Of a stretch of 64,000 nt of DNA, positions 37,502 to 45,657 are shown in pieces; within the stretch, counting starts at the first letter, position 1; each line of letters begins with the position of its first letter. A model generated the notes under the pieces. The model did no database searches. It had not been told where the DNA came from and saw only the letters and a program-made list of their open reading frames with translations. Source of the DNA: an uncultured Anderseniella sp. (lineage in GTDB: Bacteria; Pseudomonadota; Alphaproteobacteria; Rhizobiales; Aestuariivirgaceae); assembly GCA_947488295.1 (NCBI GenBank), contig CANKYU010000003.1, positions 620,001-684,000 of the forward strand, given 5' to 3'. The position numbers were made by a program, and so were the translations under genes.

Positions 37502-37912
37502 ATGGCTGGAACTGGCTATAAAGGCGCCGAAATCGGAGATGTCGATCACTTCCTCAAAGGTGGTGGCATCGACTCGGAACGCGAGCAGGTCATCGGACAG
37601 CACATCGGCTATCGCTATGATGTGAACCTGCTGCCCGACTATGATCGCATTACCGATTTTCTCAAAGGCTATATCGAGTTCATGGGGTGGGAAGACCTCA
37701 ACTGGCTGGAAGATGTTCACATGGGGTATGACGACGGCAAGCCTGCCGTGTTCGACCGCAACATCAACGGCTGGGTGGCGATCCCGGAAAGCTATGACCT
37801 GCCGGACAATCAGCAGGATCGTGACATGATCGCGCGCGAACTTCTGATCAAATTCCAGATGTCGCCGGACCATCCCATGGTGGTCCTGAACAAGGCCTAT
37901 CGAAAATTCTAG
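37502..37912 (+). CDS. Conserved-looking protein of unknown function, second cassette
   Basis: I do not recognise this 136-aa protein. It starts 14 bp after the FMN subunit with a ribosome site (GGAAGGAGA) and is clearly the fifth gene of the cassette. It is soluble, acidic and aromatic-rich ('FLKGYIEFMGWEDLNW', 'GYRYDVNLLPDYDRI'), with no signal, membrane segment or cysteine cluster. A terminator follows 20 bp later, so it is the last cotranscribed gene. It could be a small subunit or assembly partner of the ligase or synthase; the counterpart is absent from the mgs operon. Confidence 0.75.
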   Translation: MAGTGYKGAEIGDVDHFLKGGGIDSEREQVIGQHIGYRYDVNLLPDYDRITDFLKGYIEFMGWEDLNWLEDVHMGYDDGKPAVFDRNINGWVAIPESYDLPDNQQDRDMIARELLIKFQMSPDHPMVVLNKAYRKF

Positions 37913-37931
37913 GTGATAGCTGAATTGAGCA

Positions 37932-37968
37932 ATGCCCTGCCGGATTTAGGATCGGCGGGGCATTTTTC
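37932..37968 (+). terminator. Intrinsic terminator of the second ligase cassette
   Basis: ATGCCCTGCCG (37932-37942) pairs with CGGCGGGGCAT (37953-37963) in an 11-bp stem with one G-U pair, followed by a T-run. It lies 20 bp after the 136-aa gene and separates it from the cupin. Confidence 0.85.
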
Positions 37969-37988
37969 TAACAACAGGGAGCGTTGCA

Positions 37989-38366
37989 GTGGCCCGTTCA
38001 AAAATTGAACTCTTCAACCTGGACAGCGAGGAAGGCGGCATGTTTCGCCAACTTGCGGACGGCATGACGACAACAATTTTTCCAGGTGAAAACGCGATGC
38101 TGTCGGTTGTCCGAATTGATCCTCATGCCATGGGAGAAATGCACAAGCACCCCGAGGAACAGTGGGGCGTCATGCTGTCGGGGTCAGCGACCCGCTATCA
38201 GGATGATGAGGAATTCCAGATCTCCAAGGGCGATATCTGGCGCACGCCGCCAAATGCACTGCACACCATGAAGGCAGGACCGGACGGGGCAGTGGTGCTG
38301 GACATCTTTTCACCCGTGCGAAAAGACTATCTGTCACCCGGCGTCGGGTTTTCAGCGACCAACTGA
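37989..38366 (+). CDS. Small cupin-domain protein
   Basis: The 125-aa cupin starts at a GTG at 37989 after an 'AGGGAGCG' ribosome site. Metal-site residues lie in 'PHAMGEMHKHPEEQWGVMLSG' region (His, His, Glu) and 'PNALHTMKAG'. It follows the cassette terminator, so it may have its own promoter or depend on readthrough. It could be a small dioxygenase, isomerase or ligand sensor; the role is unknown. Confidence 0.8.
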   Translation: MARSKIELFNLDSEEGGMFRQLADGMTTTIFPGENAMLSVVRIDPHAMGEMHKHPEEQWGVMLSGSATRYQDDEEFQISKGDIWRTPPNALHTMKAGPDGAVVLDIFSPVRKDYLSPGVGFSATN

Positions 38367-38389
38367 TACATGCTCTCGGCTATGAAGCC

Positions 38390-39022
38390 TCAGGGCTTCA
38401 GGGTTGCCAGCTTTGCGCCAAAGCCAATGAAGACAACTCCTGTGACGCCTTTGAGCCATCTCTGAAATGCGTTGTTGCGTGCAGCTTTCGCCAGGCGGGA
38501 AAACAGCACGACCATGGCGGAGAACCAAACCAGGTTCAGCATGGAGTGAATGAATACGAGAATGAACGATGCGCCGACCGCTCCGTGTGTCTGGGTGATG
38601 AACTGTGGAAACGCTGCCAGGTAGAACATCGAGACTTTCGGGTTCAGGGCATTGGTCAGGAACCCTTCAGCAAACGCCTTCAAAAGTGTTCTTTGCCTTC
38701 TGGCTGGCGCTATGTTTTGGGCTGCCGGAAATCCGTACCATGCATCCCGCAGCGCCTTGAAACCTATCCAGCACAGATAGGCCGCGCCCAGCATCTTGAC
38801 GATGAAAAACGCCTGCGCTGACTGAACCAGAATGATCGAGATGCCGAGAATGGACAGCGCGCCGTGAACGTAAAACGCGGCCACGAAGCCGGCAACATTG
38901 GCAAATCCGGCGGTTTTTCCGGATGTGGGTACGGTCTTTGCTATCAGCACTCCGTTCGGGCCGGGTGACATGACAAGAAGTGCGGCAATAAAGGTGAAGC
39001 TGAGCAGCGTTGCAAATTCCAT
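38390..39022 (-). CDS. LysE family amino-acid exporter
   Basis: The 210-aa membrane protein has six hydrophobic segments and the LysE/RhtB signature 'LLVMSPGPNGVLIAKT'. I use the ATG at 39022, which starts at the conserved 'MEFATLLSFTF'; an earlier in-frame start adds 16 poorly conserved residues. Members export amino acids or homoserine lactones. It may relieve build-up of glutamate derivatives, but this is only inferred from position. Confidence 0.85.
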   Translation of the reverse strand: MEFATLLSFTFIAALLVMSPGPNGVLIAKTVPTSGKTAGFANVAGFVAAFYVHGALSILGISIILVQSAQAFFIVKMLGAAYLCWIGFKALRDAWYGFPAAQNIAPARRQRTLLKAFAEGFLTNALNPKVSMFYLAAFPQFITQTHGAVGASFILVFIHSMLNLVWFSAMVVLFSRLAKAARNNAFQRWLKGVTGVVFIGFGAKLATLKP

Positions 39023-39088
39023 ACTGGTCACTTTCTGAAAGTTGATTGTCAGTATTAGTCGCAAAGTCATCTCGTTTGCAACAGTGTG

Positions 39089-39925
39089 TCAGGTCACCGG
39101 GCGGTGCCGTTCGGCTCGAAATCGATCTGCCCATTCGCGGCTCTCACTGTCCGCCAGTTTGCTGGTTCTGGGCTCAATGGTTGTCGCGATGGCTTCGTCC
39201 TGACCGAGGGCAGACAGGATGAGTGCCAGTGCGGCTTGCGGATTGGACGAGAGCGTTTCGTAAGTGATGGTGACCGGAACCACGCCTTGCTGAGCGAACC
39301 AGTCCGCCCACGCCGCATCATGGTCTTCCAGTTCTTTCACGAGCCTTGAAAGCTCTTGCGGATCATAGCTTGGAGCCCGCCCGGGTTTGACCCGCTCGCG
39401 TTCAGTGCCGTCCGCATCGACATGCCAAAGACCGGTTTGTTCAGCCTTGCAGCGTGAAACAGCCTGGGCAACCTTGTCCTCGCGCGACAGATGCAGGTAG
39501 ACGGTTTGGCCGAAAGCCGATTGGAAACGGGCACTGTCACTGGGCAGCCCCGGGAACAGGGCCTCAAGCCTGCCTGTCAGATTGCCCAGGCTTTCCCACA
39601 TCACACGCATACCGAACAGTTGGCTGGCTCCGGTTCCATATCTCACAACGGCGTCAAGATATGCCTGATCGAAAGCCTGGAGATCATGCCACTGCGCAAC
39701 TGGTACGCCGAATTCCTCAGCCCATTCTGCGAAGTCCTGACGCCGGAAGAAGGAATGCGGATTTCCGGCTACCCCTGTATCATGCAGAAGGTCGCACAGC
39801 AGCGTGCTGCCGCATCTGGGCGTCGTGCAGATAACATATGACCTCGCTTTAATTTCGGCACTCGCCTTCATTGCATTGATGACATCCGGGTTTGCAGTGG
39901 GCAGTCGTACCGAAACAAACAACAT
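39089..39925 (-). CDS. Stf0-type sulfotransferase
   Basis: The 278-aa protein has the PAPS-binding motif 'YVICTTPRCGSTLLCDLL' near the N-terminus and a 3'-phosphate-binding segment 'VYLHLSREDKVAQAVSRCKA'. The Stf0 family sulfates sugars such as trehalose. The start at 39925 is preceded by GGAGCAGG; an earlier in-frame start would add about 30 residues. No sulfation pathway genes (PAPS synthesis) are seen nearby, so the substrate is unknown. Confidence 0.85.
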   Translation of the reverse strand: MLFVSVRLPTANPDVINAMKASAEIKARSYVICTTPRCGSTLLCDLLHDTGVAGNPHSFFRRQDFAEWAEEFGVPVAQWHDLQAFDQAYLDAVVRYGTGASQLFGMRVMWESLGNLTGRLEALFPGLPSDSARFQSAFGQTVYLHLSREDKVAQAVSRCKAEQTGLWHVDADGTERERVKPGRAPSYDPQELSRLVKELEDHDAAWADWFAQQGVVPVTITYETLSSNPQAALALILSALGQDEAIATTIEPRTSKLADSESREWADRFRAERHRPVT

Positions 39926-40030
39926 CGTTACCTGCTCCGCGTCAATTGCGCACCTGCAGTTGCAGGGAAAGGGACAACGGTTCGGAAAGGAAGTCTGCGA
40001 GCGCGGGCGGCCCACCCGGCTGCGGGCGCA

Positions 40031-41269
40031 TCAGGAAGTTGGTGTATTGTGAGATTTGCGGGCACGCGCAGCTGAGCAGCGGTCTCGAAACTCCGTCGAG
40101 AACGGATCGAGCGGGCCGAAACGGCCTGGAGCAAATGGCGCTATGTCAAATACCGGTTCATTGCCGCGCACCAAAGCGGAGATGGCCGAACCAATGCCGG
40201 CGGAAAGTGCGATACCGTTTCCGCAGCATCCCGCCGCGGTGAAAAAGCCGGATGATCCCGGAACCGCGCCCAGAAGAATGGTGCCGTCTGGCGTATAGGT
40301 GGACAGACCGCTGATGTAATTTGCAAACTTTGCACGAGGAATGGCCGGAAAAAATTCTGAAATCGGCTGCATGGCTTCGGCAATAATGTCCCAGTGTTCT
40401 TCACCCCGGGTAGGGGAGAACGTGTTGATATCATCCGGCAGCTGGCGAGCGTCGAAGGTGGCCGAGTTGGCCTCCTGTACACCGACCACCATCGCACCTG
40501 TGTCAGGGCGCATATAGGCTTGGCAGTCGGGTAGAAGAGTGACAGGAAATTCGCCGCCATACGAGGTATCTGCAGCGGTGATCCAGTAGTGACTTCGCGT
40601 CGGTGCCATGGGCAGCGGGTAACCGGCGCGGGCGGAAATGAGAGACGCCCATGCCCCGGCCGCGTCTATCACGGAGCCGCCGAACACATCGCCCGACGCC
40701 GTCCTGACTCCCGTGACGCGATCAGAGTTGAGGATCAGATCAATGACTGCAGTACGGGTGCGGATTTGTGCTCCAAACTTGCGAGCCGCGCGACCATAGG
40801 CGGTACTGAACATGTAAGGGTCAACATAGCCATCGGTGGGGAATAATGTGATGCGATGAGCCACCGATGAATTCAACCACGGCACCTTGTTGCGGGCGTC
40901 CTGGTGGCTCAGGTGCTGAAATGGGATGCCATGGCTTTCGGCGTCCTGCTCCATACCCCGTAATTCCGCTTCGCGTGCAGACGAGGCAGCGATCCGAAGG
41001 CTGCCCACGTCATGGAACCCTGTGGTTTCGCCCAGATCTTCTTCGAGTTGGGCGAAGGTGTCTCGGGTCAACCTGACCATGGGTGTTTGAGGTGGTTTTC
41101 CCGTGGCTTGCAAAATCAGGCCCGCCGCCTTGCTGGATGCGGCACTGGCAAGTTCATTACGTTCAATTACGAGAACGCTTTCCCGGCTGTCCCGGGCAAG
41201 GTGGTAAGCGATCGACAGACCCAAAACGCCGCCGCCAATGACAATATGATCGAAGGTTTCCATCAACAC
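40031..41269 (-). CDS. FAD-dependent oxidoreductase (D-amino acid oxidase/sarcosine dehydrogenase fold)
   Basis: The 412-aa protein has the FAD motif 'HIVIGGGVLGLSIAYHLA', 'AASSKAAGLI' (flavin-linking region in related enzymes) and the C-terminal FAD segment 'FFTAAGCCGNGIALSAGIG'. The fold covers enzymes that oxidise N-methyl or amino groups (sarcosine, dimethylglycine, N-methylglutamate). The start is a GTG at 41269 or an ATG at 41263 with no clear ribosome site. Being near gmaS-mgs, it might act on an N-methylated amino acid, but the multi-subunit N-methylglutamate dehydrogenase pattern is not present. Confidence 0.85.
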   Translation of the reverse strand: MLMETFDHIVIGGGVLGLSIAYHLARDSRESVLVIERNELASAASSKAAGLILQATGKPPQTPMVRLTRDTFAQLEEDLGETTGFHDVGSLRIAASSAREAELRGMEQDAESHGIPFQHLSHQDARNKVPWLNSSVAHRITLFPTDGYVDPYMFSTAYGRAARKFGAQIRTRTAVIDLILNSDRVTGVRTASGDVFGGSVIDAAGAWASLISARAGYPLPMAPTRSHYWITAADTSYGGEFPVTLLPDCQAYMRPDTGAMVVGVQEANSATFDARQLPDDINTFSPTRGEEHWDIIAEAMQPISEFFPAIPRAKFANYISGLSTYTPDGTILLGAVPGSSGFFTAAGCCGNGIALSAGIGSAISALVRGNEPVFDIAPFAPGRFGPLDPFSTEFRDRCSAARARKSHNTPTS

Positions 41270-41328
41270 GGCAGCCAGTTTGGCTCAGGTGCATAATACA
41301 ATGTCACAACACCGATGAAATAACTGGC

Positions 41329-41901
41329 TTAACTGGCTGCTCTGGCGTCATTATTCATCATCGCAACCGCTGCATCCCAATCCGGCTGGAAGCCGACGAT
41401 CTCGATATCCGAGCCGATGTTCGGATTGAACACCCGGTTGTGCCACAGCGTTGCTTCGTAAGCCGCTTCTTCGGGGCTCAGCAATCGGGTCTGGCAGGGA
41501 ACCTGGTAGGTCTGCGAAAACTGAGTGAACTCCAGGGTGACATTTCCGCTGTTCACCATGCGCTGAACCAGCTCTGACCCCTTGCTGAACAGGCCCGTCA
41601 TTTCATCTGAAAATTCTGCAGCACGATGATAATGGGTGGACTGCAGGAAGATGAGTGCCTTTTTGTACACATCCTGCGGGTCATTATACTTCTGCACCTG
41701 GAACTTCAGGAACTCGGTGCTTTCAAATGAGTCCTCGCGCACCAGCAGGACGATGATGCCTGCAGATAGCTGCTCCCCATCGGCATCAACAACACGCGGC
41801 CGCATCCCCTGGCTTGGACGGCCTTCCTGTTCGCGCATGGCGATTTGCCTGATGCGGCATTGCCAGGTCAGGAAGTGATTGCGCAGATCATCGGGAAGCA
41901 C
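41329..41901 (-). CDS. Protein of unknown function downstream of gmaS
   Basis: I do not recognise this 190-aa protein. It starts with a GTG at 41901, 55 bp after the gmaS stop and on the same strand, so it is probably cotranscribed. It is soluble with no signal or membrane segment; distinctive stretches are 'TEFLKFQVQKYNDPQDVYKK' and 'QVPCQTRLLSPEEAAYEATL'. It may assist the N-methylglutamate pathway; this is inference from position only. Confidence 0.7.
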   Translation of the reverse strand: MLPDDLRNHFLTWQCRIRQIAMREQEGRPSQGMRPRVVDADGEQLSAGIIVLLVREDSFESTEFLKFQVQKYNDPQDVYKKALIFLQSTHYHRAAEFSDEMTGLFSKGSELVQRMVNSGNVTLEFTQFSQTYQVPCQTRLLSPEEAAYEATLWHNRVFNPNIGSDIEIVGFQPDWDAAVAMMNNDARAAS

Positions 41902-41956
41902 TCGGACACTCCATCAATTGTGGCTGATAACGCGTTGGATTAAATCAGTTTTGATC

Positions 41957-43264
41957 CTAGATATCCAGCGTATTGTCCTTCTCCCATTGCGAGAAGTGCG
42001 ACGTGAACGAATGCCACTCCTGATGTTTCATCTTCAGGTAGGCCGCGGAGAATTCATCACCCAGGGCGGCTTTCAGGCCCTTGTCCTTGTCGAACGCGCG
42101 CAAGGCATCGAGCATGTTGAGCGGCAGTTTCGGCGCACCCTTCACCTTGTAGCCTTCGGCATACATGTCGATGTCATGGCGTTTGCCCGGGTCAGCCTGG
42201 GTGCGGATACCGTCAAGGCCGGCTGCAATGATAACCGCCTGCAGCAGATACGGGTTGGCGGCGCCATCTGCCAGCCGCAGTTCGAAACGTCCCGGTCCTG
42301 GTACGCGAACCATGTGGGTGCGGTTGTTGCCGGTCCAGGTCACTGTGTTGGGCGCCCAGGTCGCGCCTGACGTAGTGCGCGGTGCGTTGATGCGCTTGTA
42401 GGAGTTCACCGTCGGGTTGGTGATCGCGGCCAGGGCGGATGCATGTTTCATGATGCCGCCGAGGAAGTTCCGGCCCTTTGCCGACAGGCCGAGTTCCATG
42501 TCGTCATCTGCGAAAACGTTGACCTTGCCGGCCTTGTCCCACACCGATATGTGCGCGTGGCAACCGTTGCCGGTCAGGCCTTCAACCGGTTTCGGCATGA
42601 AGGTGGCGCGCAGTCCGTGTTTTTCGGCAACCGACTTGGTCATGAATTTGAAGAACGAGTGCTTGTCGGCGGTGTTCAGGGTGTCGTCAAACTCCCAGTT
42701 CATCTCGAACTGGCCGTTGGCGTCTTCATGGTCGTTCTGGTAAGGACCCCAGCCCAGTTCCAGCATGTAATCGCAGATTTCAGCGATTACGTCATAGCGC
42801 CGCATCACCGCCTGCTGGTCATAGCACGGCTTTTCGGCGGTATCGTATTCATCGGAGATTTGCGCTCCGTCCGGCGTCAGCAGGAAAAATTCAGCCTCGA
42901 TGCCGGTCTTCACCCGCATGCCTTCGTCGGCTGCCTCGGCGATCAGCCGGTTGAGTACGTTGCGCGGCGCCTGGGCAACGAACTGGTCTTCCATGACGCA
43001 ATTGCCGGCCACCCAGGCGACATCCTTTTTCCATGGCAACTGGATGACTGATGCAGGATCAGGTATCGCCAGCATGTCCGGGTAGGCCGGGGTCATGTCG
43101 AGCCAGGTGGCAAATCCGGCAAATCCGGCACCTTCTTTTTGCATGTCTGCGATCGCCTGCGCCGGCACCAGCTTGGCGCGCTGCCCGCCGAACAGGTCGG
43201 TGAATGAGATCATGAAATACTTGACGCCGTTTTCCTTGGCGAATTGGGCCAGATCAGTTGCCAT
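41957..43264 (-). CDS. gmaS: Gamma-glutamylmethylamide synthetase (type III glutamine synthetase-like)
   Basis: GmaS ligates methylamine to glutamate with ATP, giving gamma-glutamylmethylamide. The 435-aa protein shows type III glutamine-synthetase motifs: 'GIEAEFFLL', 'NDHEDANGQFEMNWE', 'GLTGNGCHAHISVWD', 'NSYKRINAPRT', 'GATWAPNTVTWTGNNRTHMV' and 'PGPGRFELRLADGA'. Length fits GmaS (about 435-445). GmaS and GlnT-type glutamine synthetases are hard to separate by sequence alone; the adjacent mgsABC set and the tmm-tdm genes favour GmaS. A strong ribosome site (GGGAGGAAA) precedes it, 48 bp after mgsC. Confidence 0.85.
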   Translation of the reverse strand: MATDLAQFAKENGVKYFMISFTDLFGGQRAKLVPAQAIADMQKEGAGFAGFATWLDMTPAYPDMLAIPDPASVIQLPWKKDVAWVAGNCVMEDQFVAQAPRNVLNRLIAEAADEGMRVKTGIEAEFFLLTPDGAQISDEYDTAEKPCYDQQAVMRRYDVIAEICDYMLELGWGPYQNDHEDANGQFEMNWEFDDTLNTADKHSFFKFMTKSVAEKHGLRATFMPKPVEGLTGNGCHAHISVWDKAGKVNVFADDDMELGLSAKGRNFLGGIMKHASALAAITNPTVNSYKRINAPRTTSGATWAPNTVTWTGNNRTHMVRVPGPGRFELRLADGAANPYLLQAVIIAAGLDGIRTQADPGKRHDIDMYAEGYKVKGAPKLPLNMLDALRAFDKDKGLKAALGDEFSAAYLKMKHQEWHSFTSHFSQWEKDNTLDI

Positions 43265-43312
43265 GGATTTGTTTCCTCCCAGACTTCTCTGTGGTTGTTG
43301 TCGTTTTTGTTT

Positions 43313-44662
43313 CTAATAATTGCCGTCGCGTCCGGGAACCCAGCTGGTCCCGGCAAGCGGTACACCTGACATGGCCGATGCTTCCACGGTCAATGCACAC
43401 AGGTCTTCCGGTTCCAGGTTATGGACGTGGTTCTTGCCGCATGCCCGCGCGATGGTTTGCGCCTCCAACGTCATGACTTTCAAGTAATTGGACAGCCTGC
43501 GCCCGCCGGCGATGGGGTCGAAACGCGCCATCAGGTCGGCGTCCTGGGTGGTGATCCCGGCCGGGTCCTTCCCTTCATGCCAGTCATCATAGGCACCAGC
43601 GGTGGTGCCCAGCTCGTTGTACTCGGCCTCCCAACGCGGATCATTATCCCCCAGTGCAATCAGCGCCCCGGTACCGATGGAGACCGCGTCTGCGCCCAGC
43701 GCCAGCGCCTTGGCGACGTCGGCGCCGGTACGAATGCCGCCTGATACGACCAGTTGCACTTCACGGTGCATGCCGAGGTCCTGCAGGGCCTGAACCGCGG
43801 GGCGAATACAAGCCAGTGTCGGTTGGCCGACATGTTCAATAAACACATCCTGCGTCGCAGCCGTGCCGCCCTGCATGCCGTCAAGCACGACGACGTCAGC
43901 TCCGGCCTTGACCGCCAGGGTTGTATCGAAATAGGGCCGTGCACCGCCGACCTTGATGTAGATCGGCTTTTCCCAGTTGGTGATCTCGCGCAGTTCCAGG
44001 ATCTTGATTTCCAGATCATCCGGGCCGGTCCAGTCGGGATGACGGCAGGCTGAACGCTGGTCGATGCCCTTGGGCAGGTTGCGCATCTCAGCAACCCGGT
44101 CGGAAATCTTTTGGCCCAGCAACATGCCGCCGCCGCCGGGTTTCGCACCCTGGCCAACCACAACTTCAATTGCATCGCAGCGCCTGAGGTCATCCGGGTT
44201 CATGCCGTAACGTGACGGCAAATACTGATAGACCAGCTTGTCCGAATGCCCGCGTTCTTCTTCCGTCATGCCACCGTCGCCGGTGGTCGTCGAGGTTCCG
44301 GCAGCGCTTGCGCCGCGCCCCAGGGCTTCCTTGGCCGGTCCTGACAGTGAACCGAAACTCATCCCGGCAATGGTGATTGGAATGTCCAGCTCGATCGGCT
44401 TTTTTGCAAACCGGGTACCCAGCACAACCTTGGTTTCACATTTCTCGCGATAGCCTTCCAGCGGATAACGCGAAATCGAGGCCCCGAGAAACAAGAGGTC
44501 GTCGAAATGCGGTACCTTGCGTTTTGCGCCGCCGCCGCGAATATCGTAAATGCCCGTCGCTGCCGCGCGGCGGATTTCGGCATTGATCGGATCGGTGAAT
44601 GTCGCGGGTTTTTGCGGTACCGTGCGTGGAATGCCGGATACATTCTTGGTCATCTTGTTCAT
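43313..44662 (-). CDS. mgsC: N-methylglutamate synthase FMN subunit (GlxD-like)
   Basis: The 449-aa protein is the FMN glutamate-synthase-like subunit: 'MSFGSLSGPAKEALGRGASA', 'GIDQRSACRHPDW', 'VLDGMQGGTAATQD', 'VSGGIRTGADVAKALALGA'. At the glutamate-synthase Fe-S position it reads 'AYDDWHEGKDPAGITTQD' with no cysteines, as in GlxD/MgsC-type proteins and unlike the paralogue at 36114-37487. I choose the second ATG (44662): AGGGGG lies 5 nt before it. That ribosome site directly abuts the CTAG end of the 303-bp repeat that separates this gene from mgsB. Confidence 0.88.
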   Translation of the reverse strand: MNKMTKNVSGIPRTVPQKPATFTDPINAEIRRAAATGIYDIRGGGAKRKVPHFDDLLFLGASISRYPLEGYREKCETKVVLGTRFAKKPIELDIPITIAGMSFGSLSGPAKEALGRGASAAGTSTTTGDGGMTEEERGHSDKLVYQYLPSRYGMNPDDLRRCDAIEVVVGQGAKPGGGGMLLGQKISDRVAEMRNLPKGIDQRSACRHPDWTGPDDLEIKILELREITNWEKPIYIKVGGARPYFDTTLAVKAGADVVVLDGMQGGTAATQDVFIEHVGQPTLACIRPAVQALQDLGMHREVQLVVSGGIRTGADVAKALALGADAVSIGTGALIALGDNDPRWEAEYNELGTTAGAYDDWHEGKDPAGITTQDADLMARFDPIAGGRRLSNYLKVMTLEAQTIARACGKNHVHNLEPEDLCALTVEASAMSGVPLAGTSWVPGRDGNY

Positions 44663-44671
44663 CATTGCCCC

Positions 44672-44974
44672 CTAGAGCGAGGTGAGGTTGAATTGGATCA
44701 TTTGACCACCGCGATTTTGGTCGCTGGCTAGGTGGATTGCACGCCGTGGTGTAGCCCCACCACAAGTGCGATCCAACGACGCCAGAGGGCAAAATCGCTT
44801 GGCCCATGGCTTAGAGTTTTCAACATCTTGAGTTCCTTCCGGGTGGGGAAAATCGGTCCATCGGCGTCGTTGCGCCACTTGCCCGATGCACCACATCGCG
44901 CTGCGCGACGCGTCTAGCCGAGTGAACCGATTTTCCGCCATCAAATGTTCCAATTCAACCTCACCTCGCTCTAG
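44672..44974. repeat. Structured interspersed repeat, family 1, copy 2 (inside the mgs operon)
   Basis: A 303-bp copy of the element at 9804-10105, in the same orientation and readily alignable end to end. Terminal arms are AGCGAGGTGAGGTTGAATTG and its complement; internal hairpins are retained. It lies between mgsB and mgsC. Its right CTAG supplies the mgsB stop codon and its left CTAG abuts the mgsC ribosome site. Being within an operon, it is presumably transcribed into the mgs mRNA. Confidence 0.85.
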
Positions 44975-45654
44975 TACGCAGACGCATTGTCGACGTCGAA
45001 ATTATAGAGTTTGCGGGCTGAACCGTAGCGTTTGAATTCCTCCGGCTTGGCGTCCGCGCCTGCGCGCTCCAGCAGGTCTTTCAGAATCTCAAGATGCTCC
45101 GGGCGCATGTCTTTTTCGATGCAGTCCGCACCCAGGCTCTTGACCTTGCCGCGTACAAAAAGCCGTGCCTCATACAGGGAGTCGCCCAGTGCATCACCGG
45201 CGTCGCCCAGCACGACCAGATTGCCCGACTGCGCCATGAAGGCACTCATGTGGCCGATATTGCCATGTACGACGATATCGATGCCTTTCATGGAAATGCC
45301 GCAACGCGACGATGCGTTACCCTTGATGACCAGCAGGCCGCCATGACCGGTGGCACCGGCGTACTGGCTTGCGTCTCCGTCTATGACAACGGTGCCGGAC
45401 ATCATGTTTTCGGCAACACCGGGACCTGCTGATCCGACAATGTGGACGTGGGCCTGTTTGTTCATGCCGGCGCTGTAATAGCCGGTGGAGCCGTGCACGG
45501 TCACCTCAATCGGCCCATCAAGGCCACAGGCAATGGCGTGACTGCCCTTGGGGTTTACGATTTCCCAGGCTTTCTGGTTGGTGTCTGCCTTCTGGGCCTG
45601 CAGTGTGGAGTTCACCTCGCGCAGCGCGGTGGTGGCCATATCGATGGTCTGCAT
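44971..45654 (-). CDS. mgsB: N-methylglutamate synthase GXGXG subunit (GlxC-like)
   Basis: The 227-aa protein consists largely of glycine-rich beta-helix repeats ('GSAGPGVAENMMSGTVVIDG', 'GHGGLLVIKGNASSRCGISM', 'GNIGHMSAFMAQSGNLVVLG') as in the C-terminal domain of glutamate synthase. It starts 3 bp after the mgsA stop. Its TAG stop is the end of the adjacent repeat element. It is the structural middle subunit of the MgsABC complex. Confidence 0.88.
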   Translation of the reverse strand: MQTIDMATTALREVNSTLQAQKADTNQKAWEIVNPKGSHAIACGLDGPIEVTVHGSTGYYSAGMNKQAHVHIVGSAGPGVAENMMSGTVVIDGDASQYAGATGHGGLLVIKGNASSRCGISMKGIDIVVHGNIGHMSAFMAQSGNLVVLGDAGDALGDSLYEARLFVRGKVKSLGADCIEKDMRPEHLEILKDLLERAGADAKPEEFKRYGSARKLYNFDVDNASAY

Positions 45655-45657
45655 GGC

